Under the pieces are notes generated by a model that saw only the letters and a program-made list of their open reading frames with translations, was not told the origin of the DNA and searched no databases. Below are positions 32,211-32,566 of a stretch of 32,566 nt of DNA, piece after piece. How positions within the stretch are numbered: position 1 is the first letter of the stretch; each line of letters starts with the position of its first letter. Origin of the DNA: Streptomyces albicerus (GTDB lineage: Bacteria > Actinomycetota > Actinomycetes > Streptomycetales > Streptomycetaceae); the NCBI RefSeq assembly GCF_008905045.1, contig NZ_VWMY01000001.1, positions 232,097-264,662 on the forward strand. Direction: 5' to 3'. The translations under genes and the position numbers were made by a program.

Positions 32211-32566
32211 TCAGCCCGCGAAACGCTCCTTCACATCCGGCCGCTCGGCCAGGTGCGGCGGATACCCAGGACCCATCCGAGTGCGGGTGTTGTCTGCGGT
32301 CATCGGCTCACCACAGGCGGCGCACACCACCTCGGCATGGGTTTCCTCCCCGCACACCTCGTGATGCATGGCGACCGGCGGGCCCGCTTCACCAGCCAGC
32401 CAGCGGTCCCCCCACCGGTTCATCACCAGCAGCACGCCGTAGAAGTCGCGCCCCTTCTCGGTGAGCACGTAGTCGTAGCGAACCGGCTCCGTCTGGTACG
32501 GCCGCTTCTCCAGCAGCCCCTCGTCCACCAGCCGGCGCAGCCGGTCGGTCAGGGTGTTGCGGGCGA
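32211..32566 (-). CDS. HxlR family transcriptional regulator (5' end beyond the window)
   Basis: The frame is open to the right edge and reads ARNTLTDRLRRLVDEGLLEK, then RPYQTEPVRYDYVLTEKGRD, FYGVLLVMNRWGDRWLAGEA, the recognition helix and wing of HxlR regulators. It ends with a cysteine-containing tail (HHEVCGEETHAEVVCAACGE) that could bind a metal, found in some actinobacterial HxlR proteins. The N-terminal residues are outside the window. It lies upstream of, and on the same strand as, the SRPBCC/LLM genes, with 107 bases between; it may regulate them. Confidence 0.88.
   Translation of the reverse strand, partial: ARNTLTDRLRRLVDEGLLEKRPYQTEPVRYDYVLTEKGRDFYGVLLVMNRWGDRWLAGEAGPPVAMHHEVCGEETHAEVVCAACGEPMTADNTRTRMGPGYPPHLAERPDVKERFAG

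Noticed and set aside
1..32566. CRISPR array, rRNA genes or a polyketide/peptide synthetase cluster
   Set aside because: No regularly spaced repeats, no rRNA motifs and no modular synthase domains were found.

Overview
The window looks like an arm-proximal piece of a Streptomyces (or very close actinomycete) chromosome. It is very GC-rich with strong third-position GC bias and uses GTG and TTG starts. It carries a WhiJ-type triad (ATP-binding protein, DUF5753 XRE regulator, DUF397 protein), a c-di-AMP (ydaO/yuaA) riboswitch ahead of an NlpC/P60 hydrolase, and an F420/LLM-type oxidoreductase.

Left part (1 to about 13.1 kb) is an orderly block of intact genes. It holds the urease genes ureA-ureB-ureC-ureF on the minus strand (ureG would follow off the left edge); a 234-bp MITE-like element; a TetR regulator divergent from a membrane protein; an orphan YefM/Phd antitoxin divergent from a ClpP peptidase, with overlapping palindromes between them; the riboswitch and NlpC/P60 gene; a DUF6328 membrane protein; a LysE exporter divergent from a LysR regulator; the WhiJ-like triad; and bioF. 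From memory, the urease / WhiJ-like / bioF order resembles the Streptomyces coelicolor SCO1231-SCO1243 region. I could not check that here.

The block ends just upstream of bioF at a 2.2-kb graveyard of mobile DNA (13.29-15.53 kb). It contains a frameshifted tyrosine integrase C-terminus, an IS3-type transposase C-terminus joined in frame to a methyltransferase fragment, a DUF6896-like gene that probably lacks its N-terminus, and an IS5-type transposase C-terminus.

Right part (15.5-32.6 kb) is accessory and catabolic. Its main feature is a five-gene minus-strand operon, leuC-leuD-rraA-like-2-oxoacid:ferredoxin oxidoreductase-2-hydroxycarboxylate transporter, divergent from a GntR/FCD regulator. 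Together these suggest a dedicated route for importing a hydroxy-carboxylic acid, moving or adding its hydroxyl group, cleaving it by retro-aldol reaction and oxidising a 2-oxoacid to an acyl-CoA. I do not recognise it as a described pathway, and it is the best candidate here for a new system. Beyond it lie an SDR pseudogene with an NTF2-like gene, a MarR regulator, a divergent acyl-CoA dehydrogenase/SDR pair, a TetR remnant, a truncated amidase overlapping a TetR gene, an LLM oxidoreductase with an SRPBCC pseudogene, and an HxlR regulator cut by the right edge. Deletions and frameshifts are frequent on this side and were not seen in the left block, so the right side looks like decaying acquired DNA.
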